From CBDVBZ01 sp965372355 (GTDB lineage: Bacteria > Krumholzibacteriota > Krumholzibacteriia > WVZY01), in the NCBI GenBank assembly GCA_965372355.1, contig CBDVBZ010000032.1:1-29130 (forward strand): a DNA stretch of 29,130 bases. Direction: 5' to 3'. Made by a program: the position numbers and the translations under genes. How positions within the stretch are numbered: the first letter of the stretch is position 1; each line of letters begins with the position of its first letter. A model generated the notes under the pieces. That model was not told the origin of the DNA. It saw nothing but the letters and a program-made list of their open reading frames with translations, and ran no database searches. This document shows positions 18,701 to 26,800 of the stretch, piece by piece.

Positions 18701-20359
18701 AAGCGTTTCGTCGCGTTCCGCGTGAGATATGGTCAGACTGGCGGGTTGGAGGACCTGTTCGAGCCCGCCCTCGGGAAAAGTTTTGACGTTCCAGTTCATC
18801 ACGGCCGAAAGCGTACGCGCAAACAGGTTGCCGGCAAAAAGCCCCCCTTGTCCGGATAGTGAATGGAGCCGAACCGTCTTGCCGGTGACCGGTGATTCCG
18901 GGGAGCCGTCGACCGCGGGGAGCGAGAGCGCCGACAGATCGGGATAGCTCCTGTCCAGCCTCTGCTGCAGCGTCTGCAAGTGCGGGAAGCGGCGGCCGCG
19001 CGGTTCGAAATCGGCGCCGACGTAGAACCGCTGCCGGATGACCGGGGCGTCATCCTGTTTCTTGCCCTTCGGACGCCCGGCGGCGAGCATGTTGCGATAC
19101 ACAGCGATGAGCTCGCCAAAAGACGGGATGTCACCACCAACGCCGTACACACCCGACAGCACCCGAGGTCTGTCGCCACTGGGGCGGTAGATCTCATACG
19201 TCGAATACGGCGTGGGGTCGTTGCCCGCGATCCCATTCTCTACAGCCTTGTCGATCGAGCACCGGATCTCCCGCGCCAGCGGCAGGTCCTCGGCCAACGG
19301 TTGATCGGTACGCTCGAGGACCGTGACCGCTTTCTTTCCCTTGAGAAGTTTCGTCAGCTCGGCTCCGGGAAACGGTCGAAACATGCTCACGTTGACCAGC
19401 CCCACCTTGACGTGCTCCTTGTCGCGGAGATAATCAACGACCGCCCGCAGCTCTTCGACGACCGCACCCTCCGCGGCCACAACAACCTCCGCGTCGCCCG
19501 TGCGATAACCGGCCGCCCTGGCGTGGAAGCGTCCCGACAGCTCACCAAACTCGTGCATCGCCCTGTCGGCGATTCCCTCCACGTGATCGTAGAAGAACGG
19601 GCGTTGGGCGACGATAGACTTGAAATAGCTCTCCCGATCCTGCACACCACCGATCCCGGCGGGACGATCACGATCGACGAGAAGCGGCACGCGTCTCCGT
19701 TGCTGGCCAAACAGGATTGCCTGGGACGGCGCCGGGGATTCGATCTGATCCTCCGGCCTACCCAGGTACGCCAACACGAGTTCGTTCCCGGGCAAATCGA
19801 CACTCTGTACCGAGTGACTCGTATGATAGAAATCCTGCGCACAGATCCCGGGGTTCAACGAGAGCTCGGCGATGCGGTGGGCGATGAGCGCGAAGTCCGC
19901 GGCCTCCTGAGCGTTCGAGGCGAAGAGCTGAAAGAACCCGGTATCCGCCGCGGCGTAGTAGTCATCGTGGCCGCCGTGAAGCGAGCCGGCCTGCCGGCGG
20001 ACGGCCCGGCACGTGAGATTCAAAATGAGTGAGAGCCTCTTGCCGGCGGCGTCGTGCAACACCTCGTGGGCGCCCCTCAGATCGCTGACCAGCCCGGTCG
20101 CGCGGAGCCCCACCTCTGAATAGGCCGCCGCCATCGCCGCGATGGTACGCGCGTCACCGACCTCACGGACCACGCGGGTCGAGGTGTTCGCCGCCAGCTT
20201 CTTCACGAGGTCTTCGGCGAAGTCGGCGTTCGACTGGACGAGGATGGCCTCACTGGCCATCGCTTCCGCAGCACACGTAGATGTATGACCATCCGCGGCG
20301 CTCTTCTCTCCGGGAAACGCAGGTTTGCTATTGTCACTGTTCGGTTTTCGAAACCGCAT
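15710..20359 (-). CDS. 1549-aa PFOR (NifJ)-derived protein with two ferredoxin clusters but no recognisable active site; Rnf-operon electron-transfer candidate
   Basis: The domain order is that of pyruvate:ferredoxin oxidoreductase. Residues about 45-430 match PFOR domains I and II (RAVRRQAGSLHGGHDDYYAA corresponds to the Arg-containing [20 protein letters not shown] region; SMFRPFPG and SGVYGVGG also match). Residues about 490-700 match the gamma domain. Cysteines 785, 788, 791, 795 and 925, 928, 931, 935 form two [4Fe-4S] motifs (CTGCGLC twice), split by a 130-aa insert. Residues about 1115-1480 match the TPP-binding domain. The catalytic parts are gone: no YPITP segment and no Glu helix in domain I; the CxGCGE pair and ATGCSS Cys are replaced (GAGGTG, DSGSTS); the GDGW and YSNTGG motifs are absent. 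A linker rich in Ala/Pro leads to a helical tail (about 1503-1540). I chose ATG 20359 for its AGAGGTG site 6 nt upstream, so it overlaps rnfB by 26 bp. Likely an electron-carrying scaffold, not an enzyme. Confidence 0.85.
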   Translation of the reverse strand: MRFRKPNSDNSKPAFPGEKSAADGHTSTCAAEAMASEAILVQSNADFAEDLVKKLAANTSTRVVREVGDARTIAAMAAAYSEVGLRATGLVSDLRGAHEVLHDAAGKRLSLILNLTCRAVRRQAGSLHGGHDDYYAAADTGFFQLFASNAQEAADFALIAHRIAELSLNPGICAQDFYHTSHSVQSVDLPGNELVLAYLGRPEDQIESPAPSQAILFGQQRRRVPLLVDRDRPAGIGGVQDRESYFKSIVAQRPFFYDHVEGIADRAMHEFGELSGRFHARAAGYRTGDAEVVVAAEGAVVEELRAVVDYLRDKEHVKVGLVNVSMFRPFPGAELTKLLKGKKAVTVLERTDQPLAEDLPLAREIRCSIDKAVENGIAGNDPTPYSTYEIYRPSGDRPRVLSGVYGVGGDIPSFGELIAVYRNMLAAGRPKGKKQDDAPVIRQRFYVGADFEPRGRRFPHLQTLQQRLDRSYPDLSALSLPAVDGSPESPVTGKTVRLHSLSGQGGLFAGNLFARTLSAVMNWNVKTFPEGGLEQVLQPASLTISHAERDETLHGKPTEADVLLVSPYNLLEDLPLLSTKKAGKLIVESNEDPGALWAGLSRRTEDAIRERELRFYVIDARKIATEAASNPSFVDQLAVWALLGAYTRTCLELGDDEFGNFVEALLGQLEKRFGRAHYLNEDITKVFLLGAEELTELSWTSMEESRETREIEPPWTVKEATQSDGSVFDLTRFWHSVGYLYDSGQANETLTDPYVATGVVPARSSAFRDMTSFRLRIPGWLQENCTGCGLCWSHCPESALPPSVQHVASIIEAAVSERERQGAGMVQMKRIGEHLAKQAYRLVLNDGINQYMTLGPLLSDAFSRLMEKMGIDGDKLDEMKTEFDPVCEMVESVSFAKTDVFFDGPQGKEKGAGCLLTLALNPLSCTGCGLCIAVCPDDALDWVEQTSERLSTCHKDWQFQMALPDPPDELLERHISVDDLETQVHRLLDKRAYHSMVGGDGAAPGNTVKTAVHLSTATIESIMRPRFEKHIEKLGGLIEKVEDKIQGKVADSLKINDFESFGRQLTRLQRKELTAAELSQLVGEDDSHGIDPDRLVRLTDLLAKLKDQKHRYLEGAGGTGRARMVLAIDSGSTSFWNGMYPYNPLPHPWVCHLPGDAPAMAVGLFEGIVTRLAREIAVIRSAELELDDAYEPGEHDQYFERFDWSEFADDELDLVPPILVLAEAGTTTWEGVSKLLSMRFPVKIAVIDRHGLTVAASDGSGTDLQGASGVGEELGLLALTRRDVFVLQTSVGHPGHLIHGVSEGLAGHAPALFYIHAPDPQTSGVAADETARQAELAYRSRLFPLFKFDPKKESPLTLAGNPDIDQTWTSHELSTTEPSGSAATRDVPLTVADWAVRGARFSEHLEIMSKGHRTAEMKTLAEYIELDAAGREGLKPYVDVIDRRGRHVIAVVSPELVAATEWKRDSWHYLKALAGADAGSTVEQPVRAEPKPEAPAAAAPQPVAELDESVYQRLTQRLLALAGYTEDPDYFKQSLRSFVTRGDNCNDGE

Positions 20360-21185
20360 GTTCCACCTCTGTGGCATCCTGAAATTGTTGACCCTCGACC
20401 CACGTTATCGCTCCGGTCGGGCAGCGCCGGGTTGCATCGGGGGATTGCAGATGGAGTAGCTCGAGGTTCATCACGGGCAAATTCCTTTTCATTTTCAGAA
20501 GCCCTTGAGCCGCGTCGGCCACGCATCGTTCGCATGCCGTGCACGCGACCTTGCAGAGCCCGAGTAGTTCGTCTCCCTCCAGCTCGGACTTGCACTGTAC
20601 GACCAGGTGTTGATCAACGGGAAGAATCTCGAGGAGATCCTTGGGACAGATCTCGACACAATCGCGGCACGAGGTACACTTATCAACGATGACGACCGGC
20701 AACCCCGTCGGCATCATGACGATGGCGTCGAAATCGCACACCTCCTCGCAATCCCCGTACCCGATACAACCGTAGCTGCATCCCTTGCCGCCCCCGGCCA
20801 CCAACGCCGCGTCGCGGCACGTCGGGTGGCCCGTGTACTCCGCCATCTGTATCGCGACGTTCGTGCCCCCGGCACAATGCAACCTTGCCGTTGTTTGTAC
20901 CCGCTCGCCTGCATCGACACCGAGGTAGTCCGCTATCAAGGCCGCCGTCTCCTCCCCGCCAACCGTGCAGCCGCTCGGCTGAATGGCGCCTGCCACGACC
21001 TTCTCCGCGAACATGCGGCATCCCGGCAGACCGCAGGCCCCACAGTTCGAGTTGGGCAACATGTCATGGACCTGGTCGATCCGCGGATCCTCGAACACCT
21101 TGAGCTTGGAGTTGGCCACGGCCAGGACAATGCCCAGGGCGGCGGTCAGACCCAGAAGAAACCCAATTGCGACAATGCTATCCAT
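20334..21185 (-). CDS. rnfB: RnfB, ferredoxin-accepting multi-cluster subunit of the Rnf complex
   Basis: 283 aa, the long RnfB type with extra clusters. One membrane helix covers residues 4-24. Then come C48, C51, C56, C73 (CGACGLPGC type), a middle set at C104 and C123, C136-C140-C146-C150 (KGCSYGCIGYGDC), C170-C173-C176-C180 (CTSCRDCVEICP), and a last set C211, C215, C218, C221 with C255. RnfB takes electrons from reduced ferredoxin into the complex. The start ATG 21185 has GAGAG 7 nt upstream and is 11 bp after the stop of the preceding gene; ATGs further upstream lie inside that gene and add an unrelated leader. The large PFOR-derived genes on both sides are an unusual context for rnfB. 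Confidence 0.95.
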   Translation of the reverse strand: MDSIVAIGFLLGLTAALGIVLAVANSKLKVFEDPRIDQVHDMLPNSNCGACGLPGCRMFAEKVVAGAIQPSGCTVGGEETAALIADYLGVDAGERVQTTARLHCAGGTNVAIQMAEYTGHPTCRDAALVAGGGKGCSYGCIGYGDCEEVCDFDAIVMMPTGLPVVIVDKCTSCRDCVEICPKDLLEILPVDQHLVVQCKSELEGDELLGLCKVACTACERCVADAAQGLLKMKRNLPVMNLELLHLQSPDATRRCPTGAITWVEGQQFQDATEVEHAVSKTEQ

Positions 21186-21196
21186 CTTTGCGCTCT

Positions 21197-23767
21197 CTAC
21201 GAGAAGCGAGCCGCTCGCTCGATCCACTGATCGATATCGGGTTCGTCCATCTTCTTTGGCTTCCCGGGGTGAATGATCCGTACGGGGCACAACTCGGCCG
21301 CGCGCACCATATCCTTGAAGGGACCCGCGGCCGCGTCCTCGATGTACGCCTGTTTGTTGGCGTTGTACGCAAAGATCTGGTTGTTGAGCTTTGTGCACTC
21401 GTTGCAGGACGTGCAAAGCGGGGTATCGATATACGCCTCATCGAGCACTGCGATGTCATCGTCGTCGTCTTGCTCTTCGGCGGCTGCCCGGGCTTCTTCC
21501 GTCGCAGCCTCCTCGACGGCCGGGGCCTGTGCGGCGCCGGCGCCGCTACCAGTGCGCGGCACCGCAGGCATATCGACAGTGCCAAGCGACGCACCCGAAC
21601 CGTTTCCACCCTCTGAGATGAGCCGGTTCGCAATCCGTTGAATGATCTCCTTTGTGAGCTCGCCGATATCCTGGTCGATCTGAGCAACGTAGTTTTTCTC
21701 GAGCTCCTCGACGTGTTGCCGCTTCTCATCGGCCAGGCGGTCTTTCTCCCGGAGGATGAGATCGAGCGCAAAGGAGTTGTTGATGCCTCCCACTTCCTGA
21801 AGCTGTCGCCAGGATGACCGGCAGCGTGCAACCGCATCCACGATCGTCCGGGTCATCGCGGCTCTTCCCAAACGTCCATCGTCATCGATCGTGGTGACAT
21901 ACGGCACCTTCGTCCCCACGTCGGCTTCATCCAGAGCCATGTATTCCCCGAGAGTCACCATGTTTTCGTGCCACTGCCCGGAAGGAACGCACCAGAAATG
22001 ATCGGCCAGACGCGGGTCACGGAACATAAAGTCCGCCGCCGTAAAGGCGAGGTCGACCGTGACCGTCTCATCCTCTGCGGTCCGGTACGTAAACGGCTCC
22101 GTCGGCCAATCGGCGTTGCTCTGCGGGTTGTCGGCAATCCGAATTTGCTTCGCCAGCGTATCGCCGCCCGACGGATCGAACACGAGAATGGGGAAACACC
22201 GCGACTCCGCGGACGCCGCCGTTTCGAGAAACGCGGGCAGACCCGCTCGATCCTCCGACCCGGCATACACGGCAAAAAGCGCCGGCCCCTCATAGCCGAT
22301 CCCCTTGAGGAAGCTCGAATACGTGAGACGGGGACGCGACATCGGAGCCTGCAGTACAAACGCATGATTGAGCGCGATCGCCATGCCGGCCAGACGTGAC
22401 GGCCACCCGGCAGTGACCGGCAGCCGTTCGCCGGCGCCGGGTGTCGCGTAGATGTCTTCGATCCGCAGCAGAACCTTGATGGCCACATCACCGCTCAGGA
22501 CACGAAGCAGCGCCGCTGGTTCGGCATCCGCGAGCGACTCGGCCTCGAGTCTGAGAAGAACCGGTGGACAGAGTGCGATTTCCTCATCGGTTAAATACGA
22601 CTTGTCGAAGTCGGCAAAGTACAGATCGTGCAAGTCCTCCCGATAGCCATTCGCAATCTCCAGCCGCGCGACGCGAACCGATCTGAAGAACTCGACCATG
22701 ACCCGCATCCGCGTCTCGCACTTGGTAACTGCAGACGCGCAGGCCTCGTCGATCAAGTCGATGCGAAACGGCGGCGCGCCGGACGCACCATCGACATCGA
22801 ACAACGGTTTGATATCGAGCAGACTGGACAGCGTGTCACGGATGCGCTTCCCACGCTCCTGGCTGAGCGGAGGGCCGAGTTCGCTTTGGGTCAGGATGTC
22901 GGACAACACGGACGGGTCGATCTCTTCACCGGTGCGCGGTGCAACCATTTCTCGCAGGTGATCGGGCTGCTTTGCGTCGGGTGAACGCTCGAAGTCAACA
23001 ACCAGAATATCCTGGAGCTGGCGGATCACTGTGTCGAGTTCTTCGCGGAACCCAGAGCACCGATCCCGCCAGTAGTTCATCATCGCCGCCACGAACAGCT
23101 GCTCGGGTATTTCCGCGCCACACGGGAAGACCTCACCCTCCCAGTCGAGGGCCTTGCGCGTCGTCGCCAGGTTCTGTCGCAGAACGTCCTTCTTGTCGCT
23201 CGACAACTGCGAAGAAGCGAGTAGTTCGTCGACCGAGCGATCCCAGACCTCGGAGAGCCCGACGCCCGGTGCCTGGTCGGCGTGGGACTTGATCACCGAT
23301 TCCAGACGATACACATGCCTCTTCAGACGCTCGCCTTCATCCCCTTCCTCGGCAACCTGCTCGAGCAGACTATCGATGACCTCCGAGAGCGACCGCACGG
23401 GGTTGCCCCAGTCGGTATCGCTGATACAGAGGGGATAGTCGTAACGCTGCAGGGAGAGATCCCGGTAGGGGTAGAGCGACGCGGGCATCGGCAAGTCTCC
23501 GCCCCGCGGCGGAAGCGCATCCGCGTCCCGGCGTCCGAATAAATGAAAGCTGAGCAGCTTCGATTTCGCCTCCGCGGGATCGTAAGAGTCGGTCTCAGCA
23601 GAATCATCCGCCTCTGCGCGCCACGGTAGTGACGGCTCGACCGGCAGCTCTTCTCCGGCATCGGCACTCTCAGTCACGTCGATTTCTTCTTGCGCTTCTT
23701 TCGTTTCCTGTCCCGCTTCAGAGGCCTGATCTGTCCCGGCGGGATCTGTGTCTTTCGGCTTTTCCAT
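21197..23767 (-). CDS. 856-aa PFOR-beta-like protein with a C-terminal single [4Fe-4S] ferredoxin domain
   Basis: I do not know a described family for this protein. Residues 1-70 are acidic and probably disordered; 100-330 are mostly helical; 380-660 are paralogous to the TPP-like end of the 1549-aa protein, with shared signatures such as YFADFD (YFERFD), CPPVLLRLEA (VPPILVLAEA), AFVLQ (VFVLQ), GPALFAVYA (APALFYIHA), CFPILVFDP (LFPLFKFDP) and TLGEYMALD (TLAEYIELD). Canonical GDGW and YSNTGG motifs are absent. A charged coiled-coil-like stretch (672-715) and a Gly/Ala/Glu linker with DDDDD follow. The end carries C785, C788, C791 and C827 (CTSCNEC ... ELCP), fit for one [4Fe-4S]. The gene starts 12 bp after korB and ends 11 bp before rnfB, so it links the two enzymes in the operon. 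Electron transfer between KorAB and RnfB is inferred. Confidence 0.8.
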   Translation of the reverse strand: MEKPKDTDPAGTDQASEAGQETKEAQEEIDVTESADAGEELPVEPSLPWRAEADDSAETDSYDPAEAKSKLLSFHLFGRRDADALPPRGGDLPMPASLYPYRDLSLQRYDYPLCISDTDWGNPVRSLSEVIDSLLEQVAEEGDEGERLKRHVYRLESVIKSHADQAPGVGLSEVWDRSVDELLASSQLSSDKKDVLRQNLATTRKALDWEGEVFPCGAEIPEQLFVAAMMNYWRDRCSGFREELDTVIRQLQDILVVDFERSPDAKQPDHLREMVAPRTGEEIDPSVLSDILTQSELGPPLSQERGKRIRDTLSSLLDIKPLFDVDGASGAPPFRIDLIDEACASAVTKCETRMRVMVEFFRSVRVARLEIANGYREDLHDLYFADFDKSYLTDEEIALCPPVLLRLEAESLADAEPAALLRVLSGDVAIKVLLRIEDIYATPGAGERLPVTAGWPSRLAGMAIALNHAFVLQAPMSRPRLTYSSFLKGIGYEGPALFAVYAGSEDRAGLPAFLETAASAESRCFPILVFDPSGGDTLAKQIRIADNPQSNADWPTEPFTYRTAEDETVTVDLAFTAADFMFRDPRLADHFWCVPSGQWHENMVTLGEYMALDEADVGTKVPYVTTIDDDGRLGRAAMTRTIVDAVARCRSSWRQLQEVGGINNSFALDLILREKDRLADEKRQHVEELEKNYVAQIDQDIGELTKEIIQRIANRLISEGGNGSGASLGTVDMPAVPRTGSGAGAAQAPAVEEAATEEARAAAEEQDDDDDIAVLDEAYIDTPLCTSCNECTKLNNQIFAYNANKQAYIEDAAAGPFKDMVRAAELCPVRIIHPGKPKKMDEPDIDQWIERAARFS

Positions 23768-23779
23768 CGCGAATCACCA

Positions 23780-24748
23780 TCAAACCTTCTGGGGAAAGAT
23801 GCCAAACTGGTCGAAAGCACCCTCGAGCATTTGCTGCCTCTGTTCCCAGGTCGGCATGCGAGCGGGCTTTCGTGTGTCTTCATAGACCGGCACAGACTCA
23901 TTCCGGTAGAGTATGCCGATCGGCACCATGTCTTCCATACCGGCGATCTCCCGCGCACGGTTGATATCCGATGGGTCATGGCCCTCCTGGCTCTTGTAGA
24001 CCTGTTTGATGCTGTCGGGAATCGCCATCCCGTTCTCGTGCTCAAGAAGCAGCAGCTTGTCCGGGTTGGACAACAATGATGTCCACAGGTCAGGCATGAA
24101 GTGCGGGCATCGCTGCAGGATGCGAATGAACGAGAAGCCCTTGTGGTGAAACGCCTGTCTGATGACATCGTACAGCAGATCCGGCACCCACTCCACAACC
24201 TGAGCAACGAACGAGACGTTGGTGATACCAAGCGTCACCGTCAGTGGGTTCATGGCCTTTAGATGAGCACCGTATGGCGTCGTGGCGGTTCGTCTCCCCA
24301 TCGGTGTCGTCGGCGATACCTGGTTTTTGGTCAATCCATAGATATTGTTGTCGTGCAACATCGCCACCAGATTCATGTTCATACGGACCGCATGAATCCA
24401 GTGCCCCGTACCGATGCTGCAGCAGTCGCCGTCGCCCATATTGGCGAAAATATGGAGATCCGGCCGCCGCATCCGGATACCCTCGGCGATGGGAAGCGCG
24501 CGGCCGTGCAAGCCGTGAAAACCGTAGGTCTTCATGTAGTGCGGGAGCCGAGCGGCGCAACCGATCCCCGAGACAAACACCGTTTTCTCGGGCGGTAGCT
24601 GTTCGTCCCGGCAGAGTCTCAGCGCCGCACTGTGAATGGCATTATCACCGCAGCCCGGACACCAACGAGAGGCTTTTCCCTCGTAGTCTTCGAGGGTTTT
24701 GTACTCTTCCTGGAAATCCAGTGCGCATTGGGTCTTTAGTCCAAACAT
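23780..24748 (-). CDS. korB: 2-oxoacid:ferredoxin oxidoreductase beta subunit (KorB type, TPP-binding)
   Basis: 322 aa. The TPP and [4Fe-4S] features of the family are present: C30-P-G-C33, GIGCAAR with C64, GDGD at 105-108, NNIYGLT at 134-140 for Mg-TPP, and C214 (QRCP) as a likely fourth cluster ligand. It pairs with KorA to oxidise 2-oxoglutarate or a related 2-oxoacid to the acyl-CoA with ferredoxin reduction. The ATG at 24748 lies within the end of korA (13-bp overlap), so the two are coupled. Substrate choice between 2-oxoglutarate and other 2-oxoacids cannot be settled from sequence here. Confidence 0.92.
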   Translation of the reverse strand: MFGLKTQCALDFQEEYKTLEDYEGKASRWCPGCGDNAIHSAALRLCRDEQLPPEKTVFVSGIGCAARLPHYMKTYGFHGLHGRALPIAEGIRMRRPDLHIFANMGDGDCCSIGTGHWIHAVRMNMNLVAMLHDNNIYGLTKNQVSPTTPMGRRTATTPYGAHLKAMNPLTVTLGITNVSFVAQVVEWVPDLLYDVIRQAFHHKGFSFIRILQRCPHFMPDLWTSLLSNPDKLLLLEHENGMAIPDSIKQVYKSQEGHDPSDINRAREIAGMEDMVPIGILYRNESVPVYEDTRKPARMPTWEQRQQMLEGAFDQFGIFPQKV

Positions 24749-26676
24749 ACTTTCGCCTCTTTTCTCATCTCTTTGAGCCGCTGCCGAATCATGCGCTCGA
24801 TCGATCCGGGTTTGATGGGTTGGCCGTGGACATTGGACCAGCAGTCGACGTCGACCAGAGTCCGTGCGCGCAGCAACCAGGCCAGGTTAGCGTAGCGCCG
24901 GTTGTCTTCATCGATCAGCTCGTCCTCCATGCTATCCGAGTAGTTGATCTCAACAGTAATCACCTGTTCGAATCTCCGCAGTATCTCCTTGATTCCCGAA
25001 GCCATCGGCTGCAGAAACTTGATATGGAGCGAGGACACCTTGAAGCCGTCCTTTCTGACTCGCTGGACTGCTTCCTCGATCGCCCCCTTGGTGCTGCCCC
25101 AGCCGACAATCAGCACATCACCGTCCGGATCTCCATACACCTCGGGTGCCTTGAGCGTCTTCTGGAAGGCCGCTAGCTTGAGACTTCGATGCCGGCAACC
25201 CTCCTGGTTGACACCCGGCTCGTAGGCGACTCCACTCTCTCGCGTATGCGCCAGGCCTGTCAGCGTGTGCATGCCATTCGCCTGACCGGGAATAAAGCGC
25301 TGGGAAAGACCGGTCTTGGGATCCCAGTCGTACGCCGGTTTTCCCTCCCGCACCGGGCTCTGATCAATGGGCGGGGCAAGCCACTCCTTGCTGAACTCGG
25401 GCCGCGGAAACGCCTGCTGTCCGGTCGCGAGGTTGGCGTCGGTAAAGACGACGACCAGGGTGCGGAACGTATCCGCGATCTTTCGCGCCGTGATCATCGA
25501 GTAGAAGCAATCCTCTATCGTCGCCGCCGCCATCACGATCTTCGGCGCATCACCCGGCGTCCCGAATATCGCGGATAGCAGATCGCCCTGCTCCACCTTT
25601 GTCGGCAAGCCGGTGCTGGGACCACCGCGCTGCACGTTGACGAGAACCAGCGGGATCTCACACATGACGGACAGCCCCATGAGCTCGGTCTTCAGCGCCA
25701 TACCGGGACCCGATGTGATGGTCACCGCAGTCTTGCCCGCGTATGACGAACCGATCGCGAAGGCACATGCGGCGATTTCGTCTTCCGCCTGATGCACGAC
25801 GCCGCCAACGTCGGGGAAGATCTCACTCAGAAAGTGCGAGGCAGCTGTCGCCGGTGTGATGGGATACATCGCGCAGACATCAAACCCCGCGGCGACAATA
25901 CCCAGTGCGACCGCCCGGTTACCGTTGACGACGACCTGGGGTTCGGTCACGCCGTGTGATGGTACGTCATACTGAAAATCGAGATTCTCCTCGGCCCAAC
26001 CGTAGCCGGCATCGAGCAGCTCGATGTTGGGTTTGATGACCTTGTCACCCTTCTTCTTGAACTTCGCCACAATCTCAGCCTTCGCGATATCGAGATCACG
26101 AGAGTAGATAAAGGAGAGAATACCAACGACGAACATGTTCTTGCCGCGCTGCGGGTTCTCGACGATCTTCTTGCACTCCTCTTCCATCGGCACCTCGCGG
26201 ACCTGATAACCGTCGGCAACGAGTTTGTCGTAGACGGCGGGGTAGGCCTCGGCGATGCTCGGGTCACTGTGAGTTCGCCACATGTTTTCGAGCAAAATGA
26301 TCGCGCCCGGTTTGAATTCTTTCGCCGCCGCCCGGCCCAGCAGAACCTGCTCGTTAAAAGCCACGACAACGTCTGCCTCGTCACCGGCATTGGTTATCTT
26401 GGACGATCCAAGGCGGATGCGGATGCCGCTCGCACCAGCAGTGCTTCTTGCCGGCGGCTCTATTTCGGCCGGAATGATCTCTACGGTCCACACGCTGTTA
26501 CCCATCTTGGCCGAAACGGTCCCGAGCATCTGACCTGCCGTCTGGGCGCCCTCGCCGGAATCCGAGATGATCTCGACAATATGCTCTTCGACCCGAGTGG
26601 CCCGGCCGTTCGCCCCGCCACCGTCACGCTCGCTCTCGGCGACCGCGGTCTGGGTCTTCTTGTTCTGCGCTGTCAT
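24736..26676 (-). CDS. korA: 2-oxoacid:ferredoxin oxidoreductase alpha subunit with fused gamma domain (KorA type)
   Basis: 646 aa from ATG 26676, chosen because GGGAG lies about 10 nt upstream and because the in-frame extension to 26904 runs into marR and looks unlike any KorA. Residues about 34-230 form the gamma domain (SDSGEGAQTAGQML, NEQVLLGRAAAKEFKPG). Residues about 250-646 form the alpha part with YPITPAT at 271-277, the HQAEDEIAAC helix at 295-304, TSGPGMALKTELMG and the RGGPSTGLPTKVEQGD loop. The fused gamma-alpha layout is typical of KorA from bacteria. It is the first gene of the kor-rnf run and follows marR by 124 bp. Together with KorB it feeds low-potential electrons to ferredoxin-type carriers. 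Confidence 0.93.
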   Translation of the reverse strand: MTAQNKKTQTAVAESERDGGGANGRATRVEEHIVEIISDSGEGAQTAGQMLGTVSAKMGNSVWTVEIIPAEIEPPARSTAGASGIRIRLGSSKITNAGDEADVVVAFNEQVLLGRAAAKEFKPGAIILLENMWRTHSDPSIAEAYPAVYDKLVADGYQVREVPMEEECKKIVENPQRGKNMFVVGILSFIYSRDLDIAKAEIVAKFKKKGDKVIKPNIELLDAGYGWAEENLDFQYDVPSHGVTEPQVVVNGNRAVALGIVAAGFDVCAMYPITPATAASHFLSEIFPDVGGVVHQAEDEIAACAFAIGSSYAGKTAVTITSGPGMALKTELMGLSVMCEIPLVLVNVQRGGPSTGLPTKVEQGDLLSAIFGTPGDAPKIVMAAATIEDCFYSMITARKIADTFRTLVVVFTDANLATGQQAFPRPEFSKEWLAPPIDQSPVREGKPAYDWDPKTGLSQRFIPGQANGMHTLTGLAHTRESGVAYEPGVNQEGCRHRSLKLAAFQKTLKAPEVYGDPDGDVLIVGWGSTKGAIEEAVQRVRKDGFKVSSLHIKFLQPMASGIKEILRRFEQVITVEINYSDSMEDELIDEDNRRYANLAWLLRARTLVDVDCWSNVHGQPIKPGSIERMIRQRLKEMRKEAKVCLD

Positions 26677-26770
26677 GATTCTGCAGCTCCCATCGTGAGT
26701 TGTAGTGCAACCAAAGCAACCATCAGAACTTCTCGCCGTTCCGCGTAGAAGCATCCCCCTATAAGCGGAC

Positions 26771-26800
26771 AGACCCGGACTCCCCCTGCTTGCCGGGTCT
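26771..26800 (-). terminator. 8-bp hairpin between marR and korA (attenuator or weak terminator)
   Basis: AGACCCGG and CCGGGTCT form a perfect 8-bp, GC-rich stem around a 14-nt loop. It begins directly after the marR stop codon. No T run follows in the minus direction, so it is not a classic intrinsic terminator; it could be a partial terminator, a Rho-linked site or an mRNA-stabilising structure that sets marR and kor-rnf levels apart. Confidence 0.45.
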
